The notes: generated from the letters alone by a model not told the origin. 64,000 nucleotides of DNA from Burkholderiales bacterium Ga0077547 (GCA_001464195.1 LNEY01000015.1:1-64000); one strand, 5' to 3'. Positions 34,715 through 45,270 are shown, numbered from the stretch's first letter. Translations and numbers: made by a program.

Positions 34715-37189
34715 CTAGTTCGACTGCTTGAACGCCATCACCGCCTGGTTGCGCAGGGTGCGCAGCAGCGACAGCTCCTTCTCGTCGAGCTCGATGCCGC
34801 CGGCCTCGGCCTGGTCGGCATAGATCATCGCGAACGGCGCGCCCTTCATCAGCAAGGGCAGCAGCAGGAACGATGGTGCATTCACCGTCTTTCGGTACCA
34901 GGCCGGTAACCGCGCCGCCATCGCAGGCGTGCCGGCATCGCGGATCAATGTGTCGGCACCTTTCAAGCAGACCGCGGCGAACAGATCGGTGCCGCCCTTC
35001 AGCGGCACCTTGAACAGCGCGGCTGCCGCTTCAGCACTGTCGCCCAGGCCGAAGCGGCCGGTCAGTGTGTCGGTCTTCGGGTCGCGCAGGCAGAACAGCA
35101 CGCGGCGAAAGCCCAGGGCGCGGTACATGGTCTCAAGGATCATGCGCAACACCTCGTTGAGCTTGAAGTCCTCGACCATCGAATTGGTGATGTCCTGGAT
35201 GCCGGCGGCCAGGATGTCGGCGGCCTGCCCTGCTGCAGGCGGTGGCACGGCGACGGTCGGGTCGAAGGCCTGGGTCGGCGTCAAGCTCATCGCCTGAAGC
35301 TCGTGCGGCGACAGCGAATCGGTGCCGATGATCTGCACCTCACCCGCGGTCAGGGTGCTGCCTTGCGTTGGCGCCGGGGCGGCCACCGGCGCCAGCAGTC
35401 GCGCAGCACGCGAGGTGCTGCTGACCGACAAACTCATCGCGCGCGCCGAATCCGCGAGCTTGACGCGGGCCTGCGCAGTCACCTCGGAGATGTGTTTCGC
35501 GCTCAAACCCAGCACGCGCGCATAGCGCTCGGCGGTTTGGCCCACGGCCGCGGCGGCCGTGGCCGGGTCGGCCCGCAGCAGTGTGTCGGTCAGGTCATTG
35601 GCGGCCATCGCCAGCCAGCGCAGCCGTTCGGCGGACGCATCGGGCGCGCGGGTGGGCGGATCGCCCGCGGGCTTGCGCATGCAGCGCTGCAGGCTGTCGG
35701 GCAGGCCCCAGGACTTCGCCACGCCGATGCCCAGTGCCTCGTAGCTCAGCCCCAGCACCTGGACCGAGGCCGACTCTTCGGCACTCGGCTTCGGTGCATC
35801 GCCCGGCGCCGAGCCGCGGCCCAGCAGGCTCCGAATCTGGCGAGCTTCGTCAGGGAAATAGAACTCGCTGAGCAGACGGCCCAGGTTCTGGAACATCGAG
35901 CCGATGAAAGCTTCTTCGCTCTCGCGCCCCGAGGCGCACAGCTCGCTGGCCAGCATGCCGGCCAGCAGCGAGCGCAGGAACTCCTCCTTCAGCAGGTTGG
36001 CATGCGCCTTGTCCTGCATGTGCTCCAGCAGCACGAGGCTGAGCGCCATGTTGCGGATGCCGGCAAAGCCGACCAGCGCCGCCGCGCGCGAGATGGTGCT
36101 GATGCTGCCGCCGCCTGCATGCCGGTAGCTCGCGGTATTGACCACGCGCAGCAGCTTGTTGGTGAGCGCCACATCCTTCAGAATTTCGTTGGCCAGGCTG
36201 TTGAGGCTCTCGGTCTCCGAGGTGGCCACGCGCTGGATGCGCGAGACCGCGTCCGACAGCGCCGGGAAGTCGCTCTTGTGGCGCATGCGGCGCAACAGGA
36301 AATCGAGCGTGCCATTGCTGGCCGCGGCGCTGCCCACTGAGGCACCCCCGGCCACAGTGGGTTGCGCCCAGGACTGCAAGGCCTCGCGGAACGCCGCTGC
36401 ACTCGGATAGCGCCGGGCCGTGTCGCGGGCCATCGCCCGCAGCACGATCGCGCGCAGCTTGTCGTCGACTTCGGGGCCGGTGCACTCAGGCAAGGCCAGG
36501 TCTTCGTTGATGGCGCGGTGTACCGCACGGTTCGCATCGCTCTCGACCATCACACGTCGGCCAGCCAACAACTCGGCCAGCAGCAGCCCGGCGGCGAACA
36601 CATCCATCGCAGGCGTGGGCGACAGCCCGAGCGCCGCTTCGGGCGACAGGTAGCCCGGTGTGCCGACCACGCGGTTGGCATGCGACGCATCATTGGCTTT
36701 CACCGCGATGCCGAAGTCCATCACCCGCGCGCGGCCAGCCGGGTCGATCAGCACATTCGACGGCTTCAGGTCACGGTGCACCAGGCCAGCTTCGTGCGCC
36801 GCCTGCAAAGCACTGAGGATCTCGACGGCGATCGCCACCGCTTTCTGCGGCTCATAGGCGCCCTGGGCCTTCAGCACCTCGGTCAGCGTGTGGCCGGCCA
36901 CGTACTCGAAGACCAGGAAGGGTTGGCCGTCGTGGACATCGGCTTCGAACACCGGAACGATGTTCGGATGGGTCAACCGGCTGACGCTGCGCGCCTCGTG
37001 CAGCCATTGCGTGTCGTCACCGGCCGCGCTGACGCCGTTGCGCCGCATGATCTTGACGGCGACCTCGCGCTCCAGGTGCGGGTCGAAGGCCAGCCAGACA
37101 CTGGCCTGCGCGCCCTGACCCAACACCCGGCGCAGTTCGAATCGGCTCAGTCGCTGTGGCGCGGTGGCATCGAACGTCATCTGCCCCAT
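34715..37189 (-). CDS. Ser/Thr protein kinase - HDOD - GAF fusion protein
   Basis: Cytoplasmic signalling protein of 824 residues with three modules. Residues ~15-270 form a Hanks-type kinase with a complete active site: glycine loop GQGAQASVW (25-33), Lys46 in VAVKIM, HRDLKPSN with Asp140 and Asn145, and DFG at 158-160. Residues ~290-490 form an HDOD domain (LSDAVSRIQRVATSETESLN, ILKDVALTNKLLRVVNTASY, FQNLGRLLSEFYFPDEARQI). The last ~160 residues form a GAF domain (LRMILETMYRALGFRRVLFC). There is no membrane segment. It lies 1 nt downstream of a pseudokinase-HDOD gene of the same architecture, so the two are surely co-expressed and may form a complex. Substrate and signal are unknown. Confidence 0.88.
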   Translation of the reverse strand: MGQMTFDATAPQRLSRFELRRVLGQGAQASVWLAFDPHLEREVAVKIMRRNGVSAAGDDTQWLHEARSVSRLTHPNIVPVFEADVHDGQPFLVFEYVAGHTLTEVLKAQGAYEPQKAVAIAVEILSALQAAHEAGLVHRDLKPSNVLIDPAGRARVMDFGIAVKANDASHANRVVGTPGYLSPEAALGLSPTPAMDVFAAGLLLAELLAGRRVMVESDANRAVHRAINEDLALPECTGPEVDDKLRAIVLRAMARDTARRYPSAAAFREALQSWAQPTVAGGASVGSAAASNGTLDFLLRRMRHKSDFPALSDAVSRIQRVATSETESLNSLANEILKDVALTNKLLRVVNTASYRHAGGGSISTISRAAALVGFAGIRNMALSLVLLEHMQDKAHANLLKEEFLRSLLAGMLASELCASGRESEEAFIGSMFQNLGRLLSEFYFPDEARQIRSLLGRGSAPGDAPKPSAEESASVQVLGLSYEALGIGVAKSWGLPDSLQRCMRKPAGDPPTRAPDASAERLRWLAMAANDLTDTLLRADPATAAAAVGQTAERYARVLGLSAKHISEVTAQARVKLADSARAMSLSVSSTSRAARLLAPVAAPAPTQGSTLTAGEVQIIGTDSLSPHELQAMSLTPTQAFDPTVAVPPPAAGQAADILAAGIQDITNSMVEDFKLNEVLRMILETMYRALGFRRVLFCLRDPKTDTLTGRFGLGDSAEAAAALFKVPLKGGTDLFAAVCLKGADTLIRDAGTPAMAARLPAWYRKTVNAPSFLLLPLLMKGAPFAMIYADQAEAGGIELDEKELSLLRTLRNQAVMAFKQSN

Positions 37190-37190
37190 G

Positions 37191-39068
37191 TCAATTTGCT
37201 GCGGTCACAGGGCTTTCGGCGACCGGCGGCATGTCCTCGCGCGGCGCGGCGGTCTGAACCGGCTCACCGGTGCGCAGCGCATCGCGCGCGGCGACCAGGG
37301 CCTCTTGCACGAGCTTGGGTGTCAGGTTGAGGCTGCGCGCATAGCGCACCGCGACAGACTGGCGCGCCGCACTGCCGCGCACCGCTTTATTGACGGCAGC
37401 ATCCGCCGGTTCGGCGGACGGGTTCGAAGCGGCGTCGACCGCTTCGTTGGCCGCACTCGCGGTGAGGCGCAGCACGTCGATGTCGGTGTCCGGTGTGCGC
37501 ACCGGCAGGTCGGTTGGCAGGCGGCGGATCATGTGCAACATCTCGTCGCCCAATCCCCAGTGACGAGCCACCGCGGCGCCCAGCGCCTCAATGTCGATGC
37601 CCAGCACGGCGAACGACGCGTCCGCTTCGCTCCAGCCTGGAGCGGGCGCAGTGCCTTTCGGTGCATCTGGCGGCGGGGGCAGGCTGCGCATCAACACGCG
37701 AATCTGTTCGTATTCATCGGGGAAGTGGTATTGCGCCAGCAGCCGCCCCAGGTTCTGGAACACCGTCACCAGGTACACGACCTCGGCGTCGTAGCCTGCC
37801 GGCCGCAAAGCCTGCGCGGTGTAGCCGGCGAGGCGCACCCGGTCCATCAGGGCCCGCAACGCCTGTGCACCAGCTTCCGACAATGGGCCGGGCCATTGGC
37901 GCAGTCCATTGGCAGCCAGCCTGACGCCATTCAAGCCGATGAGTGCAATCGCACGGCGGATCGTCAGCACGGGCGCCGATCCCGAGGCCTGCGTGCCCTG
38001 GACCTGCGCCGAGTTGACCTCGCGCAGCAGTTCGAAGGTCAAGGCCATGTCGCGCAGGATGTGGCGCGAGATTTCCTCGGTGTGGTGGCCGTCCATCGCC
38101 GCCAGTCGCTCGACACGACCGCTCATGCCCGCCAACGCCGGCAACGCACCCACGGTGCGCAGCCGGTCCAACATCAGTTCGAGAGGCCCATCGCGCCCGA
38201 GCGCCTCGGCTTCAAGCCAGCCTTGCAAGGCCCGCAGGAAAGTTCGCGCGCTGAGATAGCGCTGTCGCGGTTGTCCGGCCGTGCTTCGGTTGGCAATGGC
38301 GCGCAGCGCCTCGGGGATGGGATGCACCGTGTTCCATGGCAGGCGCACCAGCTCGCGGCCAAACGGTGGCAGACGGCGCAAGGCTTTGGAGAGGTCGGGT
38401 TCATCGAGCACTGCCGTGCCGCTGAGCAGTTGATGCAGCAGCAGTCCACAGGCCAGCACATCACGCTCAGCCGCCTCGCGCTGTGCGCGCAAGGCGTCGG
38501 CTTCGACCAGTGTCGCGTGATCGAGCCCGCGCTTGGCAGGCTCGGCCGCAGGCGTTCCCTGTCCGCTGGCGGTGCCCAGGGCCATCACCTGCACATGGCC
38601 CGACTCGCCGATCTGCAAGCTGTGCAGTTGCAGATCATGGTGGGCCACGCCGGACTCATGCGCAAAGGCCAAGCCCTCCAGCACTTCGCAGACCCAGCGG
38701 ACCGCTTCGATCGGTGCCGGATTCGGGTGCTCGATCAGCCACTCACCCAAGGTGACACCGCGTGTGCGATCTGCCGCCAGGTAAGGCCATTGCTCCTGGA
38801 CGCCGACCTCGACACCCGACACGAGGTTGGGGTGATCGAGGCGAGCGGCTTGCCGCACCTGTGTCGACCAGCGCTCCATGGCAGCCGCGTCGATGGGTTG
38901 CACGCGCGGTAGCGTCAGCACCAGCTGCTGCTCAATCTGTGGATCGAGCACCAGCCAGACCATGCTGCCGTCGCTCTTACCCAGCAGCTTCAATAACTCG
39001 AAGCGGCCGAAATTGCGGCCGAGAGAGTTCGGTCGCGTATTGGCCGGGGAGGATGCCGCGTCGGTCAT
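37191..39068 (-). CDS. Pseudokinase - HDOD protein
   Basis: Protein of 625 residues whose N-terminal ~270 residues align by eye with the kinase domain of the downstream gene but lack catalysis. The ATP-site Lys is Thr52 (LVLTLP in place of VAVKIM), the HRDxxxxN loop reads HHDLQLHS with Ser150 for Asn, and DFG is replaced by ALG at 163-165. The glycine loop is KSDGSMVW. An HDOD domain follows (ISRHILRDMALTFELLREVN, FQNLGRLLAQYHFPDEYEQI). No GAF domain is present. It is the first gene of a two-gene unit; the active kinase starts 1 nt after its stop. A regulatory or scaffold role toward that kinase is inference. Confidence 0.85.
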   Translation of the reverse strand: MTDAASSPANTRPNSLGRNFGRFELLKLLGKSDGSMVWLVLDPQIEQQLVLTLPRVQPIDAAAMERWSTQVRQAARLDHPNLVSGVEVGVQEQWPYLAADRTRGVTLGEWLIEHPNPAPIEAVRWVCEVLEGLAFAHESGVAHHDLQLHSLQIGESGHVQVMALGTASGQGTPAAEPAKRGLDHATLVEADALRAQREAAERDVLACGLLLHQLLSGTAVLDEPDLSKALRRLPPFGRELVRLPWNTVHPIPEALRAIANRSTAGQPRQRYLSARTFLRALQGWLEAEALGRDGPLELMLDRLRTVGALPALAGMSGRVERLAAMDGHHTEEISRHILRDMALTFELLREVNSAQVQGTQASGSAPVLTIRRAIALIGLNGVRLAANGLRQWPGPLSEAGAQALRALMDRVRLAGYTAQALRPAGYDAEVVYLVTVFQNLGRLLAQYHFPDEYEQIRVLMRSLPPPPDAPKGTAPAPGWSEADASFAVLGIDIEALGAAVARHWGLGDEMLHMIRRLPTDLPVRTPDTDIDVLRLTASAANEAVDAASNPSAEPADAAVNKAVRGSAARQSVAVRYARSLNLTPKLVQEALVAARDALRTGEPVQTAAPREDMPPVAESPVTAAN

Positions 39069-39199
39069 GTTCAGAGATATCAGATGTTCCCTATTTGAAA
39101 CGCCCGCGGATGGAGGCCAAGCCGTGAAATCGTGGGCGTTTGCCGTGCTTTTGCCCGCAAATGGCGAGGCGAACCGCGCTCAGCGCGGCTCTGCGGTGC

Positions 39200-42100
39200 T
39201 CAGTCCGTCTCGATCACCGCACCGCTGCCGGTGATGAATGCGCTGCGGACCACAGCCCCCGGCTGCCAACGCGAGACCACCTGCCGATAGCGCGAAAGCT
39301 GTTGACGGTAGGCGCCCAGTTGATCGGGTGCATGGCTGAGCTTGTAGTCGAGCACCCACCAGGACTCAGGCTCGCCGTCAATGGCCCGGCAGTGCACGAG
39401 GCGGTCGATGCGCAGCGATTCGCCGGCGTCGACCACGCTGACCTCGTTGGCCGCCCAGATCAGCTGCCGAGTGTCGAAGAAGCGCTGGCAAGACGCACTG
39501 CCCAGGATCGCGCGGGTCACTTGCAGGCAGGCTTGCACCTCCGCGCCGAATTCACGGGCTGCAGCGCTGCAAAGCGTCTCGAGTGACCACACCGCCTTCT
39601 GTTGGTGCTCCTGTCGGACTGCCCATTCGAGCACCCGATGCACCGCCTGCCCGAGCCGGCTGGCGGCGCTGTCGCGACTCGCTGCATCGCGCTCGGCAAC
39701 GGTCGCCGATGAGGCCGATGGCCGGGCCTGCCAAGGCGGCAGCACCAGCAGCCGCGCGGGGGGCAGCGCGGCATCGAGCGCGGCCGCCTGGGCGGGATGG
39801 GGTGACCAGTCAACGGCATGCGGCTCCAGCCGGTGCCACCACGAGGGCAGCGCCGAGGCGTGGTGCGGGGCGGTGCCGCTGAACACGATGCGGTGCTTGG
39901 CGCGGGTCATCGCGACGTACAGGCCGTTGAGTTCCTCGCGGCGCCGAGCCGACTGCTCTTCGGCAAACAGCGGCGCCAGCGACGGCGGACACCGGGACTC
40001 GGCGTAGACGAACGCGCAGGTCAGTGGATGCCCAGACTGCACAGGCCAGTGCACCAGCAGGGACGCGTTCTCGGCTTTCGGCGACTCGGGCTGGGTGTCC
40101 ATGACGAACACGACTTCCGCTTCAAGCCCCTTGGCGCCGTGGATCGTCAGCAGCTGCACCGCGTCGGACGACACAGGCACGGTGATCGGCAGCCGCCGGC
40201 GGCGCAATGCGCGCACGAAGTTGTACGGCGTCGCGCCGCGCGCGCCATCCAGGGTCAACGATTGCGCCAGCACGGCCTCGATCGCGGCCTGCGCCGCCGC
40301 GCGGCGGGTGGGCGGCACTGCAGCCAGCGTGCGCGCCATCACGTCGCCATCGGACACGATGCGGTCAAGCAGGTCGTGCGGCGGCAGCTCGCGGGCCGCT
40401 TGCTGCCAATCAGCCAGCAACTGTCGGGCGCGCTGCAGGGCGGCACTCGGCTCCGGCAGGCGGTGCAATGCATGCCACCAGGCCAGCGGATTCATGGGCT
40501 CGCTGGCCGCCTTGACGGCAGTCGCCAAGCGGACCAGATCATCGTCGCTGCACGCAAAGATCGGGCTCTTCAAGACCTGCGCCAGCGACAAGGCATGGCC
40601 CGGCGAGGCGAGCGCGTCCAGCACGGCGATCAGGTCACGCGCCTCAGGCGCGTCAATCAACAAGGCTTCCTCGACCGCCGCGCACGGTACGCCGAGGGCT
40701 GCCAGCGACGACGACACCAGCCGCAGTGATTCACGCTTGCGGCACAGCACCTGAATCTCGCTCGCTTCCACTCCGCCGGCCAGCACAGTGTGCACGGCAG
40801 AGGCAACCCGATCGGCTTCTTGCTGTCGCAGCCGCTGCTCGGGCTCGATGCGGGGCAGGGTCAAGGTGTCTCGCCATGGGACATCACCCGCTTGCAGTGC
40901 GCGACCCTGGGGCTCGCGCAACACCAGAGGCAGTCGACTGGCGCCGGCGCCCGAGACAGAGCCCAGCGCCGTCGAATGGATGCGGAAGCCCGCGAACTGC
41001 CCTTCGTCTTGCGCTTGTCCGAACACCGCGTTCAGCACCGCGAGCACCTCCGGCGCATTGCGCCGCGTGTGATCGCAGCTGAGCACGCTGCCTTGCAGGC
41101 CCTGCTGAACAAAATCGCGGGCCGCCTCGAACACCTTGGGCTCGGCGCGGCGGAAGCGGTAGATGCTCTGCTTCGGATCGCCCACGATGAACACGCTGGG
41201 CGGCCGCTGTCCGCTCGCGCCGCCACCCGCACCGGCATAACCCGACAGCCAGGCCGCGAGCGCGTGCCACTGCAAGGGACTGGTGTCCTGGAACTCGTCG
41301 ATCAGCAGATGTCGAACGCGCGCATCCAGCCGCTCCTGAACCCAGCCCGACAGCGCCGAATCGCCCAGCAGCACGACCGCACAGCGCTCCAGGTCCGCCA
41401 TTTCGACCAAGCCACGTGTCCGCTTGTAGGCGGCGAGCTCGGCGAACAAGGCACGCGAGAGCCGCACCATGCGCAGGTGCTCGTCACGCGCATCGAGCTG
41501 CGACAGCGCCACGCGTACGGCGGTCAACCCGTCGAGTGCGGCCTGTTGTTCAGCGCTGTCACCCAGCCCTTTGCGCGGGGTGTCCGTCTTCGTGAACAGC
41601 GCGGACCACAGCGCCTCGAACAGCGCATCCGCGACGGCGAACTCGTTGCTCAGCGCGGCTTCGATCGCGCGCGCCGCATCAGCGGCTTTCTTGCCGCTCG
41701 ACGCACCCAGGGTGGAAGCACAGCGTTGCAGCGTTCGTCTGAATCCGGGTGACTGCACCCACTGGGTCGGGTGTGCCGTCGCGTCGGCCTCGGGCCAGGG
41801 CGGTGTCGGTGGGACCACGCTGGATTCCAGCGTGTTTGCGGCGTCGGCCAGTTCGATCTCGACACGCTTGGCCCAGGCGGCATCCAGCCATTTGCGCAAC
41901 TGTGAGCGGCCGCGCCGCTGGACCAGGTGGTGGTAGTCCGCAAGCAGCGCCTCATCGGCGACCACTGCCGCGTGAAATCGCCGGTACACCTCGGCTTCGT
42001 GGTCAGCCAGGTCCTCGATGATCTGTGCGTCACGCTGTACGCCGAGCTCGATCAACAGGTCCAGCGGGGCCGCCTTCAGCAACTGCGAAAACCAGGCGTG

Positions 42101-42520
42101 GAAGGTGCGGATCTCGACCGATCGGCCAGCCTGCTGCAGCCGCTGTTGCAGGCCGGCGAGCGTGGACAGCAGCGCCTGCGCTGTGGCGGCGTCGAGCCCC
42201 CGCTGCTGCAATGCCAGGGCGCGATCCGCATCTTTGCCGACATCGGTCGAAAAGGCGGTCAGCCATTCGTTCAGGCGCTCTCGCATCTCTCCAGCCGCCT
42301 TGCGGGTGAAGGTGATGGCGAGGATGTCCTGGGGAACGGCACCGTCGAGCAGCGCGCGCAGGATGCGGGAGACCAGCATCCAGGTCTTGCCCGCCCCGGC
42401 ACAGGCCTCGACCACGACGTGCCGCCGCGGGTCACAGGCGACGGCATAGAACGCATCGGAGCTGACCAGAGCCCCATCGATGCGGTAGGCGGGTAGGGCC
42501 TCAGCGTCGAGCGGGCTCAT
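39200..42520 (-). CDS. addA: UvrD-type helicase with C-terminal nuclease domain (AddA-like)
   Basis: Protein of 1106 residues that, with AddB, processes double-strand DNA ends for recombination. Walker A is VVEACAGAGKTWMLVSRILR, followed by ITFTRKAAGEMRERL, LLIDEFQDTSPLQWHAL, VGDPKQSIYRFRRAEP, LLTIHGAKGLEAEVVFV and YVAMTRAKHRIVF, the ordered SF1A helicase motifs. The C-terminal PD-(D/E)xK nuclease shows WWVLDYKLSHAPDQLGAYRQ. The ATG at 42520 overlaps the AddB stop as ATGA. The pair replaces RecBCD in many betaproteobacteria. Confidence 0.92.
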   Translation of the reverse strand: MSPLDAEALPAYRIDGALVSSDAFYAVACDPRRHVVVEACAGAGKTWMLVSRILRALLDGAVPQDILAITFTRKAAGEMRERLNEWLTAFSTDVGKDADRALALQQRGLDAATAQALLSTLAGLQQRLQQAGRSVEIRTFHAWFSQLLKAAPLDLLIELGVQRDAQIIEDLADHEAEVYRRFHAAVVADEALLADYHHLVQRRGRSQLRKWLDAAWAKRVEIELADAANTLESSVVPPTPPWPEADATAHPTQWVQSPGFRRTLQRCASTLGASSGKKAADAARAIEAALSNEFAVADALFEALWSALFTKTDTPRKGLGDSAEQQAALDGLTAVRVALSQLDARDEHLRMVRLSRALFAELAAYKRTRGLVEMADLERCAVVLLGDSALSGWVQERLDARVRHLLIDEFQDTSPLQWHALAAWLSGYAGAGGGASGQRPPSVFIVGDPKQSIYRFRRAEPKVFEAARDFVQQGLQGSVLSCDHTRRNAPEVLAVLNAVFGQAQDEGQFAGFRIHSTALGSVSGAGASRLPLVLREPQGRALQAGDVPWRDTLTLPRIEPEQRLRQQEADRVASAVHTVLAGGVEASEIQVLCRKRESLRLVSSSLAALGVPCAAVEEALLIDAPEARDLIAVLDALASPGHALSLAQVLKSPIFACSDDDLVRLATAVKAASEPMNPLAWWHALHRLPEPSAALQRARQLLADWQQAARELPPHDLLDRIVSDGDVMARTLAAVPPTRRAAAQAAIEAVLAQSLTLDGARGATPYNFVRALRRRRLPITVPVSSDAVQLLTIHGAKGLEAEVVFVMDTQPESPKAENASLLVHWPVQSGHPLTCAFVYAESRCPPSLAPLFAEEQSARRREELNGLYVAMTRAKHRIVFSGTAPHHASALPSWWHRLEPHAVDWSPHPAQAAALDAALPPARLLVLPPWQARPSASSATVAERDAASRDSAASRLGQAVHRVLEWAVRQEHQQKAVWSLETLCSAAAREFGAEVQACLQVTRAILGSASCQRFFDTRQLIWAANEVSVVDAGESLRIDRLVHCRAIDGEPESWWVLDYKLSHAPDQLGAYRQQLSRYRQVVSRWQPGAVVRSAFITGSGAVIETD

Positions 42521-45147
42521 GGCGACGCTCCTGGGTTTGCCAGCCCGGCCCACTGATCACGTCGGCACAGTCCGCGCGCCTCGCAGTGGTCGCAGGCCGC
42601 ACCCTCACCCAATGCAGGCAGCGCGAAGCCGCCCCGCAAGCGAGCCAGATCGCGGCCCAAACCTTGCACCAACGCGACTGCGCTGTCCGCCACCTCGGGG
42701 TGAGGCACCTCGACGATCTGTTTCGGATCGTCAAGCGAGAGATAGATCGCATCCAGCGGGCCGATCTCACCGACGGCCCGACCTTGCTCGATCGCCAGGG
42801 CCGCGTAGAACGGCAGCTGGGTGTCCTCTTGTGGCTGCGCAACCTTGTCGCGCAGGGCCTGGGTCGAGCCCGTTTTGTAGTCGATCAACTGCGTCACCGC
42901 TCCACCGCCATCCCCCGAAACGCTGTCGATCCGGTCGATCACGCCGTGCATCGCGATGCCACCCCATGCATCGGGCTGCACTGTCCACTCCCGTTCGCCA
43001 TCCAGCCACTGTGCACCATGGCGGTCGCGCTCCTGCAGCCAGGCGATGTAGCGCGGGGCGAAGCGCTCGAAGGTGGCACTGAATGGCAGGAAATCGCCAT
43101 CGTCGAGCGCCAGCTCGGCCTGAGCTTCCAGCGCGGCCTTTGACAACGCGTTCGCGTCGTCGTTGACGGCACGCGGCTCGGGGCGCGCCTGGTGAAAGCG
43201 GTACAGCACCGCATGCAGCCACGTGCCGTAGTCGCGCTTTTCAAGTTCACCATCGAGCTCTTCGGCGGGTTTCAAGCCCAGCATGCGCAGCGCGAAGAAG
43301 CGATAAGGACACGCGCGCAGGGCCTCGCAGGCGCTGGCACTCAGTCGGTCGGGCAGCAGCGCTGGGGCTGCGGGCAGTGGGCGGGCGATCGGATGGGCGG
43401 GCACCCATTGCTCAAGCCGCGCGTCGAGCACCGGGCCGGCAGAGGCACGACCCGCAGCACGCTGGGCCGCCAGGAGGCGTTCGAGCCAAGGGCTGGCCGA
43501 CAAGGGCTCGCCCTCGTCATCGGTGCGCCGCAACAGGGTCACGGGCGTGCGGCGCAGGACATGCACAAAGTCCAGAAGCTCGCGGTCTCGGCGCTGCGCT
43601 GCGGTCAAGACGCCGAGCGTTGTCGCCTCAGCCTGGTGCAGCAAGGGATGTGGCAAGGGGAGCGACCCGAGTCGCTTCTGGTCGGCGCCAGGCCAGACGA
43701 TGGCGGCAAACGGCCGCAACATGGCGCGCGCCGCCGGGATCAGCACGACGGCCGCCGACTCAGGCGCAGACGGCAGATAGCTCGAATGCTCCAATGCCGC
43801 ATCGACCCAGCGCGCGTACTCAGCCAAGGTCAGCGCTTCCGGGTCTGCGGCCCACACCTGCGCGTCTGTCAGGTGCAAGGCAGACAGCACCTGCTGCCCG
43901 GCCTCATCGTCGGCGAGCGCGGCCGCCAATCCAGAGGCACGCAGCACCGTCGCCAGTCGCTGGCCCCAGGCTGCGATCGACTGCGCCCCTGCGCGCAGGG
44001 GCTCGATGGTCTGCGCAGCACGCTCCCACAGCGCAGCGGCTGGCGCTGGCAGCGCTTGCGAATTCACCGACATGGGTCGCGCCCTTGGCTGACGCCGCAG
44101 CGCAGCCTCGAGCACACCCACCGCCCCCGCATCCAACGTGCCCATGGGCTCCACCGGCCAGGTCTTCAGGGCGTCGAGCACGTCGTCCACGGTGGCGGTC
44201 GGCGACGCCGCACGCAACAGGGCCATCACGGAGGCTGCCGCGCGGGTGGTGGACAGCGTCCAACCGGTTTCGTCGCGCAAGGGCACACCCTGTCGTGCCA
44301 GCAGCGCGCGCACGCGGCGCGCCAGCAGCCTGTCTTGGGCGATCAATGCCACCGGCGTGCCATGCTGCATCACGTCAGCGAGCAATTGCGCCGCTGCGCG
44401 CTGGGCTTCGTCTTCGAACCCGCTGCACACCTGGCATTGGACGATCGCGTGAGGCGCCACCGCTCGAATCGCATCCTCGCTAGGGGGGTCTGCATCGAGC
44501 CACAGGGTGGGGACACTCGCTTCGTCGACCAGCCGCTGCGTCAGGGCATCGACACCACCCGCTTGCACCACGATCCATGCCGAGGGGCGCTGTGAGAAAA
44601 GCACATCAGTGGCTGCTGCAGGCGCTGCAATCGCCCACTCGAGCGCGATGCGCGCGAGATGCCGTTCGGACCCACCGAGACCACCGACAACACTCAGGGC
44701 AGCGCGGGCCTCGACGCAATAGCGATCGCGCTGTGATGGCGGCACAGCGGCTTGTGCGCGGTAGATAGCCTGTGCCGTTTGCACCAGTGCCTGGGCTGCC
44801 TGATCGAAAGCGCGAGGGTCACGACGATGCCACGCAGCCCAGGTGGACTGGCTGCGCAACAGGCGTCGCGCCGTCAAACCGTCCAGCGCCGCATCAAGGC
44901 GGAGGTCGTTGCCTGATGCCGACTCAGCAGGCGCGATGCTGCACGCCAGCGTCTGGGTGGTTTCGACGCGTGGCATCCACCGATCGGTCTGCGCCCACGC
45001 TGCGCGCGCCAGCGGCAGGTGTTGAGCAAATGGCACGATGAATACCGCGTCGCGCAAGGACACCCCGTGCGCCTCAGCCCATGAAGCCGCCGCCGCCACC
45101 GCAGCAGGCCAAGGGTCGCCGCGCTCATCCCAGAGAAAGATTTTCAT
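42517..45147 (-). CDS. addB: AddB-like nuclease subunit with Fe-S cysteines
   Basis: Protein of 876 residues, partner of AddA. The N-terminal half is a degenerate helicase-like region without a recognisable Walker A. The C-terminal nuclease contains LSASACEALRACPYRFFALR, the catalytic TQLIDYKTGSTQALRDK and a cysteine cluster ACDHCEARGLCRRDQW; the first Cys with the final three is the pattern that holds a 4Fe-4S cluster in AddB. The ATG at 45147 (MKIFLWDERGDPW) matches where homology-like sequence begins. Divergent from trxA across 123 bp. Confidence 0.88.
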   Translation of the reverse strand: MKIFLWDERGDPWPAAVAAAASWAEAHGVSLRDAVFIVPFAQHLPLARAAWAQTDRWMPRVETTQTLACSIAPAESASGNDLRLDAALDGLTARRLLRSQSTWAAWHRRDPRAFDQAAQALVQTAQAIYRAQAAVPPSQRDRYCVEARAALSVVGGLGGSERHLARIALEWAIAAPAAATDVLFSQRPSAWIVVQAGGVDALTQRLVDEASVPTLWLDADPPSEDAIRAVAPHAIVQCQVCSGFEDEAQRAAAQLLADVMQHGTPVALIAQDRLLARRVRALLARQGVPLRDETGWTLSTTRAAASVMALLRAASPTATVDDVLDALKTWPVEPMGTLDAGAVGVLEAALRRQPRARPMSVNSQALPAPAAALWERAAQTIEPLRAGAQSIAAWGQRLATVLRASGLAAALADDEAGQQVLSALHLTDAQVWAADPEALTLAEYARWVDAALEHSSYLPSAPESAAVVLIPAARAMLRPFAAIVWPGADQKRLGSLPLPHPLLHQAEATTLGVLTAAQRRDRELLDFVHVLRRTPVTLLRRTDDEGEPLSASPWLERLLAAQRAAGRASAGPVLDARLEQWVPAHPIARPLPAAPALLPDRLSASACEALRACPYRFFALRMLGLKPAEELDGELEKRDYGTWLHAVLYRFHQARPEPRAVNDDANALSKAALEAQAELALDDGDFLPFSATFERFAPRYIAWLQERDRHGAQWLDGEREWTVQPDAWGGIAMHGVIDRIDSVSGDGGGAVTQLIDYKTGSTQALRDKVAQPQEDTQLPFYAALAIEQGRAVGEIGPLDAIYLSLDDPKQIVEVPHPEVADSAVALVQGLGRDLARLRGGFALPALGEGAACDHCEARGLCRRDQWAGLANPGASP

Positions 45148-45270
45148 GATCGTGGCGATAGGAAAACACTCTCGCCCGGCCGGCTTGTGCCGCGGGGTCA
45201 TGTGCCCAATGTGTCAAAATCATTGTGCCCTGCCGCCCTACTTTGGGCTCGCTCGTACCGAGGATTCATC

